Positions 33,489-40,793 of a DNA stretch of 42,934 bases are shown piece after piece (position 1 is the first letter of the stretch; every line of letters starts with the position of its first letter). This DNA comes from an uncultured Oleispira sp. (GTDB taxonomy: Bacteria; Pseudomonadota; Gammaproteobacteria; Pseudomonadales; Oceanobacteraceae), in the NCBI GenBank assembly GCA_913019965.1, contig CAJVZR010000034.1, positions 1 to 42,934 on the forward strand. The letters are read 5' to 3'. The notes beneath the pieces were generated by a model, which was given only the letters and a program-made list of their open reading frames with translations, had not been told where the DNA came from and did not search any database. The translations under genes were made by a program, and so were the position numbers.

Positions 33489-34361
33489 ATGCCCGAGGTG
33501 CAGCTGCTGACTCAGCTTATATTACCCATCACCCTCGCGCTGATGATGCTAACGATGGGGCTCGCACTGACCTTGGCGGACTTTAAGCGTATTTGGCACG
33601 AGCCTAAGGCCGTATTACTGGGCATTATTTTACAGCTCGCATTATTACCCGCCATCGCTTGGGGGTTGATCTTCTTTGCTGGATTATTTATACCGTTATC
33701 TTCAACCGTTATTGTAGGCCTGATCATACTAGCAGTATGCCCAGGTGGGGCGACATCCAATATCATTTCACACTTATCGGGTGGAGACGGTGCATTATCG
33801 ATCTCCATGACCGCCGTGGTGAGCCTCATGATCCCCTTTATTATCCCTTTTAGCCTCAGCTATCAATTACACTGGCTAGGCCAAGAATCGATTGCCGTAC
33901 AGCTGCCTATTCTTAAAACCATTTTTCAACTGCTATTAGTGACGATTGTTCCAGTGTTCATTGGCATGTCATTACGCCAACTCTGGCCAGCAGCCATTAT
34001 TAAATTAGAGCCTTGGGCTCGTAAAGCCAGCGGTATCATTTTCTTTTGCCTCGTTTTAGCGTTATTGCTCGTCCAATGGCCTCAGTTAAGTGCAATGGGG
34101 GTCAGTATTGCCGTTTTGTGTTTAGGTTTATGTTTGTCGTCTATGGTCTTGGCGTACGGAGCTGCGGTTTTTAATCGGTTTAGCGTTAAGGTGCGTAAAA
34201 CTCTAGCCATAGAAGTCGGCATTCAGAATGCTGGTACGGGCATGTTCATCGCTTCTGTTTTATTAGCTCGGCCAGAATTGGCCTTGGTGCCTTTAATGTA
34301 TGGCTTGGTCATGAACATTCCGGCCTTCGTTTTGATTGCAATTAATCAATCTAAGCAATAA
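33489..34361 (+). CDS. Bile acid:sodium symporter-family transporter
   Basis: This 290-aa protein has about nine hydrophobic segments and the family features: an N-terminal MMLTMGLALTLADFKR (about 18-33), the CPGGATSNIISHLSGGDGALSISMTAV region at 82-108 that carries sodium-binding positions, and EVGIQNAGTGMFIASVLLA near 246-264. It belongs to the BASS family, whose bacterial members import organic anions or pantoate-like acids with sodium; the substrate cannot be deduced. Transcribed divergently from the desaturase. A single gene, converging with an unknown membrane protein gene 27 bp away. Confidence 0.85.
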   Translation: MPEVQLLTQLILPITLALMMLTMGLALTLADFKRIWHEPKAVLLGIILQLALLPAIAWGLIFFAGLFIPLSSTVIVGLIILAVCPGGATSNIISHLSGGDGALSISMTAVVSLMIPFIIPFSLSYQLHWLGQESIAVQLPILKTIFQLLLVTIVPVFIGMSLRQLWPAAIIKLEPWARKASGIIFFCLVLALLLVQWPQLSAMGVSIAVLCLGLCLSSMVLAYGAAVFNRFSVKVRKTLAIEVGIQNAGTGMFIASVLLARPELALVPLMYGLVMNIPAFVLIAINQSKQ

Positions 34362-34387
34362 ACATACAAGACACAGGTTAAAACAAC

Positions 34388-35068
34388 TCAAGATTCAGCG
34401 TATTGAGCTTCAAGCTGATTAAGTTGGCTAAATAAAGCGTAATTAAACAAGGCAATGCCTGACATCTCTAAAAACTCTTCACAGGTATAAAATACCGTAT
34501 ACATTAGGTTATTTCGGCCATGTATTTCCGCATGCTGGCCTCCTAGCAATTCAAATCCTATCGCGCCAATGACAAAAATACTGCCAGATAATATAAATAA
34601 CCATCGAGTTCTAGGGGGGAGGTTTAATAAGAACTTTGAATAAATAGCCAGGAAAATCAATAAACCGATGCCGTATGGGATAACCCAAGCATAAAAAAGC
34701 AGGCCTGAAGTATCCAGTGTTTCTCGTACGGGAACAATCAAGTTCTCATGCAATACTGAAGCTTCATCTATCGCTAGGAAAACAAAAATACAGCCTAGCC
34801 CTAACCAAGCGATATAGGGGGCTTGATGCTTCTTGTGTAATAACGAAATCTTAAAGAGAAGTATGCTGGCTAATATAATGGCGGCAGCAGAGTAGAGCGT
34901 GGGGACATTCATCTCTCGATCAAAATTAAATAAGGGCACTAAACCGAAGATATAATCATGCTGAAAAAAATAGGTTGTGACAATGCCTGTAATATTAGCG
35001 AGTAATAAGAAAGCCAGTAAAAGGAAGTTTTTTGTTATAAAGCTTTCGGGTGAAATCTTAATATTCAT
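34388..35068 (-). CDS. Unrecognised membrane protein (226 aa)
   Basis: I do not recognise this protein. Six hydrophobic segments are visible (about 13-34, 58-75, 83-103, 127-145, 155-175, 190-215). Between the third and fourth is the acidic segment AIDEASVLHENLIVPVRETLD (about 99-120), with conserved-looking polar residues that could be functional. Near the end, EIHGRNNLMYTVFYTCEEFLEM lies before the last helix. This is a plausible multi-pass protein of unknown function found as a single gene, with a divergent or empty 168-bp region before the next gene. Confidence 0.6.
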   Translation of the reverse strand: MNIKISPESFITKNFLLLAFLLLANITGIVTTYFFQHDYIFGLVPLFNFDREMNVPTLYSAAAIILASILLFKISLLHKKHQAPYIAWLGLGCIFVFLAIDEASVLHENLIVPVRETLDTSGLLFYAWVIPYGIGLLIFLAIYSKFLLNLPPRTRWLFILSGSIFVIGAIGFELLGGQHAEIHGRNNLMYTVFYTCEEFLEMSGIALFNYALFSQLNQLEAQYAES

Positions 35069-35236
35069 TTAATCCCCCATAAAATACACATGCAAAATAC
35101 TTCGCATTGCGTATAACCTCTAATTAGACTGAGGCTAGTCGCCTAGCCAGAAAAATCTTATCTTTTGACTATAGACTATTTTGAATAGAGAGAGGCTAGA
35201 AGAGCATGAAATGAGCTAGCAGAGTTAGACTAATAA

Positions 35237-35995
35237 TTATTGGCTTTTTAAGTCTATGATATTCCGAAATGCCGAAGCATCGTCAATACTGTTTAAAAGT
35301 TCATAATTGGGTAAGCAATCGTCTTCGACAAACTTCGCGAAGTCAGGTTCTGGGTCACAAAATAAAATATCAAGTGAAAGACGGTCATTACCATACAAGC
35401 CGCGGTGAATCATGTTAGCTGAAAATACCAACAGGTCGCCAGCGTTTAATGGTATCGCTAATCCAGATTCTAAACACTCGTTGTTTTTTCTACTTTCTGT
35501 TTCTAAGCGAATATTTAATTCTTCATCGGTGTCCCAGCGCTTATGGGTACCAGGGATCAACTCAATACCTCGTTCATCTTTCAATGGGATACGAAAATGA
35601 ATGACTTCTGGGCCTGATAGCGCCAGCTTTTGCTCTTCGACTGAAAGATGGTATTGAGGATCTCTGTGCCAGTAATTATTTTGTTCTTTATTTACCGGGT
35701 CAAAGAAGAGTTGAGTATTCATAAAGCAAGGGCGATCCGGGAATAATGAGTGCACGATATTCATGATTTTCTCAGAGCCTATCAGCTTAAAAAGTTTCGT
35801 TCGTTGCTCATCATCAAGGTGCTCTTTTCCTGTGAGGTAAGCAGAATTAACAGCTCTATCCATATAGAAGGCGCTGTTATTATCTTTCCATGAAGTGTGA
35901 AAATTATTCAGTATCAGACTTAAATTCTGAAGTTCGCTTGGGTCGAATAAATCTTTTATGACCAGAAACCCGTTATTACAGTAGTCTTTATACAT
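35237..35995 (-). CDS. Phytanoyl-CoA dioxygenase (PhyH) family protein
   Basis: This 252-aa Fe(II)/2-oxoglutarate oxygenase has the first metal ligands His110 and Asp112 in YWHRDPQYH, and the distal pair His197 (MIHRGLYG) and Arg205 (RLSLDI), which bind iron and 2-oxoglutarate. The N-terminus (MYKDYCNNGFLVIKDLFDPSEL) is typical for PhyH enzymes. The substrate is unknown; bacterial members hydroxylate amino acids, siderophores or lipids. It is the last chromosomal-backbone gene before the integron cassettes; only a gene remnant separates them. Confidence 0.82.
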   Translation of the reverse strand: MYKDYCNNGFLVIKDLFDPSELQNLSLILNNFHTSWKDNNSAFYMDRAVNSAYLTGKEHLDDEQRTKLFKLIGSEKIMNIVHSLFPDRPCFMNTQLFFDPVNKEQNNYWHRDPQYHLSVEEQKLALSGPEVIHFRIPLKDERGIELIPGTHKRWDTDEELNIRLETESRKNNECLESGLAIPLNAGDLLVFSANMIHRGLYGNDRLSLDILFCDPEPDFAKFVEDDCLPNYELLNSIDDASAFRNIIDLKSQ

Positions 35996-36018
35996 ATTCT
36001 ACTCGGCAAGACTTCATA

Positions 36019-36188
36019 TTATGCATTATTAGTTTGAATACCTGTGATGCCAGAGCGTTCAATGATTTCTGTTTCAAAACCATCGATACTTTTCTGGTTC
36101 TTTTTAGCCCAATAATTATCAATGCCCTCAGGGCCTTGTTTTTCCGACCATTTAGCCAAATACACTGAGCAACTAGACGTGCACCAAT
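36019..36188 (-). pseudogene. 3' remnant of an unidentified gene next to the integron end
   Basis: On the minus strand a frame of about 56 codons without a start runs into the TAA at 36019-36021. It encodes a segment with SVYLAKWSEKQGPEG, then DNYWAKKNQKSIDGFETEI and the end GITGIQTNNA. No ATG or ribosome binding site precedes it; upstream it merges into the attC end of the last cassette. It looks like the tail of a chromosomal gene whose 5' part was lost at the integron boundary. I cannot name the family. Confidence 0.5.
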
Positions 36189-36193
36189 TTTTT

Positions 36194-36200
36194 GTTATGG
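36194..36200 (-). other. Remnant right core of the terminal attC site
   Basis: On the minus strand CCATAAC-AAA follows the stop of the last cassette gene and matches the gene-proximal core of the other sites, but the rest of the attC (the distal GTTRRRY half) is not found before the gene remnant. The array therefore seems to end in a truncated site. Confidence 0.5.
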
Positions 36201-36458
36201 TTATTTTTCATTCTTCTCTAAATTCTTAATAGCCTTTTTAGTACTTTTAGGCATCAGGAATTTAGTTAATAATTCTGGAAATAGTACGAAGGCCCCTATT
36301 TTTGAAGCTTTCGATTTTGAGGAATATAAAACCAAAGCTAGCATTCCAATGGCTACAGTAATTCCTACATAAAGCAGACCATGTATGCCAGCGGCATAGC
36401 CAGCTGAAAATATAATCATAGCTATTAAAACTATTCCTACAGCAGTATCTTTATTCAT
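36201..36458 (-). CDS. Cassette protein: small two-helix membrane protein (85 aa)
   Basis: I do not recognise this product. It is 85 aa long with two or three hydrophobic stretches (about 7-24 and 28-47, with a further short one near 58-70), followed by the basic tail KSTKKAIKNLEKNEK. It could be a small inner-membrane protein. It is the most distal cassette of the array; its stop codon overlaps the start of the attC core. Small membrane proteins are common in cassette arrays and are seldom characterised. Confidence 0.6.
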   Translation of the reverse strand: MNKDTAVGIVLIAMIIFSAGYAAGIHGLLYVGITVAIGMLALVLYSSKSKASKIGAFVLFPELLTKFLMPKSTKKAIKNLEKNEK

Positions 36459-36469
36459 AATTCAAAGAG

Positions 36470-36615
36470 CCATAATGTTTTTGTTGTAGGGCAGTGATAC
36501 GTAGCGAGGAATGAGCGAAGGAGAGCTCCCCAAAAAAGTAGCCCCCGCTTTTATTAATATCACGAAGTGTAACCGTCCCAGTACTGTAGGTGCGAACACC
36601 AGCTCATTGTTAGCT
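36470..36615 (-). other. attC site (long, 146 bp), with altered crossover core
   Basis: The gene-proximal core on the minus strand is AGCTAAC-AA (36607-36615 region) and the far end reads ATTATGG instead of GTTATGG. The G of the GTT crossover triplet is replaced by A, which should impair recombination. The centre carries complementary segments such as those around GAGCTCC. The altered core is seen; inactivity is inferred. Confidence 0.55.
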
Positions 36616-36621
36616 GTATCA

Positions 36622-36900
36622 TTACACCTTTGTGCCTGCTTTACCAAGAACCAATGCAACCCAGTAATCTTTGCAAAATATTGCAACTAGTATTCCCACT
36701 GCTGCTATGACAAAAAACAGACCTATTACAAACCAAACTTCCAAAGGAGCCCAGTCATATTTATGCTGAGTATAAGCCGTTATCATACAGACTAATTCAA
36801 TAGTTAAACTAAGTGTAAATAAAACTGGGCGCTTCCATTCTGCGACTACTGGTTTGTAGACTCTTCTAGTCCAACGCTCAAATTTATCAATAATTTTCAT
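36622..36900 (-). CDS. Cassette protein: small membrane protein (92 aa)
   Basis: No family is recognised. The 92-aa protein has a basic, Trp-containing N-terminus (DKFERWTRRVYKPVVAEWKR, about 4-23), then two hydrophobic helices (about 25-45 and 53-76) and the short end VALVLGKAGTKV. It looks like a two-pass inner-membrane protein. One cassette of the array, with the altered attC immediately downstream. The shorter overlapping frame at 36462-36686 is considered spurious. Confidence 0.6.
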   Translation of the reverse strand: MKIIDKFERWTRRVYKPVVAEWKRPVLFTLSLTIELVCMITAYTQHKYDWAPLEVWFVIGLFFVIAAVGILVAIFCKDYWVALVLGKAGTKV

Positions 36901-36905
36901 AATTC

Positions 36906-36953
36906 AGCTAACGCCGCAATCAGCAGCTTGTCTGCTGTATTGCTTTGTTAAAT
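36906..36953 (-). other. attC site (short, 48 bp)
   Basis: On the minus strand ATTTAAC-AAAGCAATACAGCAG, a central turn, CTGCTGATTGCGGCGTTAGCT. The arms are nearly perfect complements. It follows the AASQ-repeat lipoprotein gene, whose stop codon is shared with the core. Confidence 0.85.
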
Positions 36954-37447
36954 TAAGGTGTTATTGCTGCCTGTGCAGCTTGACTAGCCGCCTGTGCCGC
37001 TTGACTTGCCGCTTGACTTGCCGCTTGACTTGCAGCCTGTGCGGCTTGACTAGCAGCATTAGCAGTCTGTGCCACTTGACTAGCAGCGTTAGCAGATTGA
37101 ATATTTGAAACTTGAATCGACGCCTCAATTGATTGCGATAAACTATTTTCTGATTGCTCTTGATCTAACTTTTCGGAATGAGTAATAAGCCAGCTTCTCC
37201 CTATACGGGTGAATATGAACTTCTCTCCACAAGCGGTTACACCATAATCTATACAATATGCACCGTTATAGTTTTTTTGAATACAAGAAAAGTCTACTGC
37301 TTCTTTTCGGCAATCACTGATAAATTTAACTTTGGCATAAATTTCTCTATGATCTTTAGATTTTGCTGTTTCAGAAACAGAAACTGGATTGCTTGAACAG
37401 CCAACTAAAGCTAATGCTGAAAATAATATCGATATTTTAAATCTCAT
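36953..37447 (-). CDS. Cassette protein: lipoprotein with Ala/Ser/Gln repeat tail
   Basis: This 164-aa protein starts with a lipoprotein signal peptide whose lipobox ends in Cys17 (ALVGC). The middle part (about 25-100) has five more Cys, several in DCRKEAVDFSC and YCIDYGVTACGE, and may be disulphide-bonded in the periplasm. From about residue 118 the sequence becomes a low-complexity AASQ/AQAASQ repeat of more than 40 residues, encoded by imperfect 12- and 21-bp direct repeats (36966-37101). No homologue is recognised. The tail resembles helical Ala-rich spacers as in Lpp-like or adhesion proteins. It is a cassette of the array. Confidence 0.7.
   Translation of the reverse strand: MRFKISILFSALALVGCSSNPVSVSETAKSKDHREIYAKVKFISDCRKEAVDFSCIQKNYNGAYCIDYGVTACGEKFIFTRIGRSWLITHSEKLDQEQSENSLSQSIEASIQVSNIQSANAASQVAQTANAASQAAQAASQAASQAASQAAQAASQAAQAAITP
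36966..37101 (-). repeat. Imperfect tandem repeat encoding the AASQ tail
   Basis: Units of the type GCTTGACTTGCC (12 bp) and a 21-bp variant with GCCTGTGC ahead of it repeat about eight to ten times in frame. In-frame repeats allow length variation without frameshift. Confidence 0.75.
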
Positions 37448-37510
37448 AATTGTTCCTTACTTTTAAATACTACAATTCTGACACTAAACAAATGCATCAG
37501 AATTATTATA

Positions 37511-37565
37511 ATTTAACGCTCGTAACACGGGCGAGCGTAGCGAGTCCAGCCAATTTATTGGCGAT
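37511..37565 (-). other. Degenerate or partial attC site
   Basis: The minus strand ends in GAGCGTTAAAT, a good far core, and shares a GGCTGGACTCG segment with the attC at 39488. The gene-proximal core (a TAAC) is not recognisable, and the 3' end of the RDD gene runs into this segment. The right boundary is approximate. Confidence 0.55.
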
Positions 37566-37998
37566 TGTGCTTGCGTTTTTTAGCTATTTTTTCAACGACG
37601 ATTGTTTTTGCTAGCTTGTCGCCAAGCCTTTGTCTTTTTTTACCTAGAATGAAAATTGCATCTATCATACCGAGTACTGGTGTCAGTAAGTTGCGGAAAA
37701 AAGATTGGGTGAAGCTACAATATTTTCCACTTGTGGTACTGATAACCGAAATACCTAAAATTTTCTTACCCAAACTTTGACCATTTGGTAACCCGTCTGA
37801 AAAGAGAAAATACAGAATAGCTGAAAAAAAAGATACTAAACTAACAGTTCCCTGCTCAAGCCCGAATACAGGGGCAAGATAAAAGGGAAACAGAAAAATC
37901 GCAATACTAATGACAAAGTCAATAACCTGCCCAAAGTACCTAGTACCAGGACTAGCGAGAACGTGATTATTATTAAATAAAAATGTATCTGTTACCAT
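37555..37998 (-). CDS. Cassette protein: RDD-family membrane protein
   Basis: This 147-aa protein has three hydrophobic segments (about 21-45, 47-68 and 97-118) and the RDD-type pattern: TRYFGQVIDFVISIAIFLFPF at the start, with the Arg and Asp, then LPNGQSLGKKILGISVI with the conserved NGQSxGK and later RQRLGDKLAKTIVVEK. RDD proteins have been linked to ion transport and stress tolerance in some bacteria; the role here is unknown. The basic C-terminus (KKRKHNRQ) is encoded at the edge of the attC. It is a recognisable family in an otherwise anonymous array. Confidence 0.78.
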   Translation of the reverse strand: MVTDTFLFNNNHVLASPGTRYFGQVIDFVISIAIFLFPFYLAPVFGLEQGTVSLVSFFSAILYFLFSDGLPNGQSLGKKILGISVISTTSGKYCSFTQSFFRNLLTPVLGMIDAIFILGKKRQRLGDKLAKTIVVEKIAKKRKHNRQ

Positions 37999-38031
37999 TT
38001 TTGACCTTATGATGTGAATATCTACTAAATT

Positions 38032-38117
38032 AGCTAACGATTTGCATAAAGGGCGCGTCTTTTTCGCGTCCTAGCCCACAGTATTTTCGTGGGCGTACTT
38101 TAATGCATTTGTTAAAT
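38032..38117 (-). other. attC site (86 bp)
   Basis: Minus strand ATTTAAC-AAATGCATTAAAG ... CTTTATGCAAATCGTTAGCT, with internal stems CCCACGAAAATACTGTGGGC and GACGCGAAAAAGACGCG. The stop codon of the upstream lipoprotein gene overlaps the core. Confidence 0.8.
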
Positions 38118-38611
38118 TATTTTCCAGTTAGAGTGTAGATCTGCTTGCTTTGATCAGGGAGAGTTATTTCTAGCGAACCATTGACTAACTTATATTCAAG
38201 GACGAATACTTCTCCTGACGAATCATTTCCTATTTCCCATGAATATATTTCATTTCCACTTGGCAATTCAGATATTCGAGCAGTATTTGATTGTTCAGGA
38301 GAATTCTTGTATTCGATTTTCCCTTCATTTAAAACATACGTTCCATCATTACCATCAACTGTAAATTTATACGTTTTATTAATATCTAGACCAGAATGCC
38401 ATTCATCCATAATTTGGCCATTTCCAATTTCATAAGTATCAATAGAATTCTCCGATATTACCCAGTGACTCTCACCAATCGCACCATTACGCTCTAGCTC
38501 TGTACTCCAGTCACCTACAATGCTGTCAGTGCTATTAGTACTATCACTTGTACCTCCACCGCATCCATAAATTGAACTTGTAGTGATAATAAGGAGTAGG
38601 AATTTGTTCAT
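38117..38611 (-). CDS. Cassette protein: secreted lipoprotein (164 aa)
   Basis: The 164-aa product has a lipoprotein signal with the lipobox ending at Cys17 (SIYGC) followed by GGGTSDSTNSTDS, a flexible linker. The remaining ~130 residues are polar with alternating hydrophobic residues and likely form a beta-rich domain (VGDWSTELERNG, YELRISELP-like segments), reminiscent of lipocalin-like or META-like folds. No family is named. A single gene in its cassette. Confidence 0.65.
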   Translation of the reverse strand: MNKFLLLIITTSSIYGCGGGTSDSTNSTDSIVGDWSTELERNGAIGESHWVISENSIDTYEIGNGQIMDEWHSGLDINKTYKFTVDGNDGTYVLNEGKIEYKNSPEQSNTARISELPSGNEIYSWEIGNDSSGEVFVLEYKLVNGSLEITLPDQSKQIYTLTGK

Positions 38612-38627
38612 TTTGTTACCTTTTTAA

Positions 38628-38732
38628 ATTTAACGCCGCCTTCTCCAGTGAAGCAGGCTGGCGCGTTGTTTTTGCGTCTCCTTGCAAAAACCGCGATAGC
38701 TTGCGGAATCTGAGAGCAAGGCCTTGTTAACT
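38628..38732 (-). other. attC site (105 bp)
   Basis: Minus strand AGTTAAC-AAGGCCTTGCTCTC ... GAGAAGGCGGCGTTAAAT, with an internal CGCGGTTTTTGC/GCAAAAACAACGCG stem. Both cores match the consensus well. Confidence 0.85.
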
Positions 38733-39008
38733 GCGGGGTTCATAAACAAACCCCTTTTTAATAATACTTTGAGCGCGCTCTAAAACCTTCATCGCTGCGC
38801 TATTCTGGCTTTCAGGATTTAGAGTATATATTACTAGCTCAAGTTCGTTGTCCAAAGTTTTGATTAGCCCTTCTGCATCATTTGGATTTCCACGATAATC
38901 AATTTCCATTAGGGCAGAGTACATACAGCTCGAAAGCTGCTGCTGAAGCTCCGAGATAGTTATCTTTTGAGCCTCAAGATCAGATATTAATATTTGAATA
39001 TTACTCAT
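38727..39008 (-). CDS. Cassette protein: unrecognised soluble 93-aa protein
   Basis: Not recognised. It is 93 aa, soluble, mainly helical, with the N-terminal coiled-coil-like DLEAQKITISELQQQLSS (about 9-26) and the acidic centre NPNDAEGLIKTLDNELEL (about 41-58). It ends in KKGFVYEPRS. Such small acidic helical proteins are often immunity or antitoxin proteins in cassette arrays, but no partner toxin lies in this cassette, so no function is claimed. Confidence 0.55.
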   Translation of the reverse strand: MSNIQILISDLEAQKITISELQQQLSSCMYSALMEIDYRGNPNDAEGLIKTLDNELELVIYTLNPESQNSAAMKVLERAQSIIKKGFVYEPRS

Positions 39009-39021
39009 AAGCTTAAATTAC

Positions 39022-39093
39022 AGTTAACGCCAATATTGTGGGGCGCGAAAGCGTCCCAATCCCGTAGGGATGACCACGAATGCCTTGTTAGAA
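39022..39093 (-). other. attC site (72 bp)
   Basis: Minus strand TTCTAAC-AAGGCATTCGTGG ... CCACAATATTGGCGTTAACT, with an internal GGGACGC/GCGCCCC type stem. The stop of the 126-aa cassette gene lies at 39095. Confidence 0.85.
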
Positions 39094-39094
39094 G

Positions 39095-39475
39095 CTACCA
39101 TATTTCAAAGCTATTTTTATCAGCAAAGCTAATGAATTCTTCTACAAATTTCCTGTCAGAATCGTCAAGCTCCACAGGAATTCCATTTTCAGAAAACTCC
39201 TTACTTAAGGCTTCTGCTTTTAATCTTCTATCAGGGTCGTCCAAATAAGCCTTTAATGCTGCAACCAAATTCTCAGAATCTGAAATAGAAACAATTTGCC
39301 CCGCATTCCAGTCATACACACCAGTCCACTCTCCATGGCTAATATCCCACTCCTTAGGAGCAGACGTTCCAGCTTCTTTCCAGCCGTAATCAACAGCCAA
39401 GTTTAAATAGAATGCCCAGCCAGTATTTGAGAAACAGCACCACTCATTTTTAGAGTTTTTTAGATCCATAGACAT
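39095..39475 (-). CDS. Cassette protein: unrecognised 126-aa protein
   Basis: Not recognised. The N-terminal half is rich in Trp (NEWCCFSNTGWAFYLNLAV, about 10-28; GWKEAGTSAPKEWD; HGEWTGVYDWNAGQIVSI) and resembles proteins found repeatedly in integron cassettes. The C-terminal half is helical and charged (ENLVAALKAYLDDPDRRLKA at about 68-87). No signal peptide, so it is probably cytoplasmic. It may be an immunity-like protein, since paired aromatic-rich and acidic-helical parts are common there; this is a guess. Confidence 0.6.
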   Translation of the reverse strand: MSMDLKNSKNEWCCFSNTGWAFYLNLAVDYGWKEAGTSAPKEWDISHGEWTGVYDWNAGQIVSISDSENLVAALKAYLDDPDRRLKAEALSKEFSENGIPVELDDSDRKFVEEFISFADKNSFEIW

Positions 39476-39487
39476 TTAAATAATTCC

Positions 39488-39563
39488 TTCTAACGCCTGC
39501 CAGCAGAGGCGAGTGAAACGAGTCCAGCCAGCTTGCTGGCGATACTGGCTGGCTTTGTTATGT
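39488..39563 (-). other. attC site (76 bp)
   Basis: Minus strand ACATAAC-AAAGCCAGCCAGTAT ... CTCTGCTGGCAGGCGTTAGAA, with the central GCCAGCAAGCTGGC hairpin. Cores fit well. Confidence 0.85.
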
Positions 39564-39566
39564 ATT

Positions 39567-39953
39567 TTAAATTTTTCGTAGTTCCGAAACGTAGAAGCTA
39601 ACGCCGTATTCTTTAATTAAACACTCGTGAATAGTGCCCTTGATAGTAGTGCAGATCATTGAATGTGGAGTTAGTGTATTCCCATTCTCGCAAGTGCCAC
39701 TGATAGTATTAATCTCAAAGCCTTTCGATTCTTCAAGAGTTTTGTAATCACCGGTGCCTTCACATGTAGTGGGTGGATCCGGCAATAAATTATTAAAGTA
39801 ATAGACTTCGATATTTGCTTTATTATGTCTATCAAGGCAAATTTCAGTTAAATTTTTATGCCCATTAAATCCACTGGCACCGTCATAACATATGGATTCA
39901 GCCTTAACACCGAAGGAAAGAAATAAAGCTAGCGCTATTAATATATATTTCAC
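39567..39953 (-). CDS. Cassette protein: secreted Cys-rich protein
   Basis: Starting at the GTG at 39953 (GAGG lies 6-7 bases before it), the product has 128 residues with a clear signal peptide (KYILIALALFLSFGVKA, cleaved after KA). An ATG at 39971 would add six residues but lies inside the core of the neighbouring attC, so the GTG seems more natural. The mature part has seven or so Cys (ESICYDGAS, ICLDRHN, TTCEGTG, GTCENGN, MICTTIK, HECLIKE), suggesting disulphides in the periplasm or outside. No family is recognised. Confidence 0.65.
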   Translation of the reverse strand: MKYILIALALFLSFGVKAESICYDGASGFNGHKNLTEICLDRHNKANIEVYYFNNLLPDPPTTCEGTGDYKTLEESKGFEINTISGTCENGNTLTPHSMICTTIKGTIHECLIKEYGVSFYVSELRKI

Positions 39954-39967
39954 TTTAACCTCAAGAA

Positions 39968-40026
39968 ACATAACGCCTCACTAAAGTGCGCGTTTTTTTG
40001 CGTCACTTTTCAGTGACTTGTTATGT
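39968..40026 (-). other. attC site (59 bp) overlapping the 3' end of its gene
   Basis: Minus strand ACATAAC-AAGTCACTGAAAAG ... CTTTAGTGAGGCGTTATGT. The gene's stop codon (39981) is within the site, so the C-terminal residues are encoded by attC sequence. Confidence 0.85.
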
Positions 40027-40352
40027 TTTTCAGAGCCTATAGTCCACATTATATAAATGACGAAGACAGACTCCGGAAGAATAAATTGGCCAAATATTTT
40101 GGCACCAGTATAACCAAACAACCACCAAACTAACGGCATTGTTGTTAATGAAAAAATCGTAGCTATATAAAAAAATCTTGGTATATGCCACTTAAGAGAT
40201 GTTTCAGGATATTTATTACGGCTAAAGGCCCATTTTCTGAACAACGTAGCAATGATATAGGTCGAAAATAAAAAACTCAAAACAAGCAACCAATCCACAG
40301 CTGTTAAGTTTTCAATATTACAATCGGGACTACATATAAACAGATTATCCAT
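39981..40352 (-). CDS. Cassette protein: three-helix membrane protein (123 aa)
   Basis: Not recognised. The 123-aa product has a polar N-terminus with two Cys (FICSPDCNIENL), then three hydrophobic segments (about 20-40, 56-78, 88-106) and the hydrophilic tail KHNKSLKSDAKKRAL. The last 15 residues come from attC DNA, a feature often seen in cassette genes. It may be an inner-membrane protein of unknown role. Confidence 0.6.
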   Translation of the reverse strand: MDNLFICSPDCNIENLTAVDWLLVLSFLFSTYIIATLFRKWAFSRNKYPETSLKWHIPRFFYIATIFSLTTMPLVWWLFGYTGAKIFGQFILPESVFVIYIMWTIGSEKHNKSLKSDAKKRAL

Positions 40353-40373
40353 AATCTATATCCAATTTAAGAA

Positions 40374-40445
40374 ACATAACGCCGCACTCTGTGGAAATTT
40401 GGGAGCGATAGCGAGTAAATTTTCCGTAGCAGTGCCTTGTTAAAT
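40374..40445 (-). other. attC site (72 bp)
   Basis: Minus strand ATTTAAC-AAGGCACTGCTACGG ... CACAGAGTGCGGCGTTATGT, with outer arms complementary. It follows the two-gene cassette. Confidence 0.85.
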
Positions 40446-40452
40446 TGCATTA

Positions 40453-40791
40453 CTAAGAATTTGGCAACAATATTGGAACTTTAAACTTTATTCGACTTAC
40501 AGAGCTGCTTTGGCTAGTTGATTGATTTAGTGATGTTACAGATATTGCACCAACATTCGCATCCCCATCAGAAGATTCATTTGATTCACTAACCGTAACG
40601 GCAACATCAAACTCTATATCTTGCAAAGGAATCCCAGTTTCAACACAGAAACTATAACCTGCTGCTTTACCATCCATACGGGCAGTACTTGGATTAATAT
40701 TTGCATTCTTTGACTTACCATATTGTTGTGCAGAGGACACACCATCAATTACTTGCTTTAACGTTTGTGAAACAAATTCATCTAATTGCAT
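40453..40791 (-). CDS. Cassette protein: Trypco2-like domain protein, second gene of a two-gene cassette
   Basis: This 112-aa protein begins with LDEFVSQTLKQVIDGVSSAQ (about 3-22), then IEFDVAVTVSES near 58-69 and ends in SVSRIKFKVPILLPNS. This order (helix, then two hydrophobic strands with a short acidic loop) resembles the small trypsin-co-occurring domain 2 proteins that accompany bacterial conflict systems. The match is by eye only. It starts 2 bp after the stop of the 197-aa protein, so the pair is co-translated and probably acts together. No signal peptide or membrane segment. Confidence 0.6.
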   Translation of the reverse strand: MQLDEFVSQTLKQVIDGVSSAQQYGKSKNANINPSTARMDGKAAGYSFCVETGIPLQDIEFDVAVTVSESNESSDGDANVGAISVTSLNQSTSQSSSVSRIKFKVPILLPNS

Positions 40792-40793
40792 AA

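Noticed and set aside
36462..36686. 74-codon frame overlapping the attC and the 92-aa cassette gene
   Set aside because: It runs through attC sequence and overlaps a better-supported gene in another frame.
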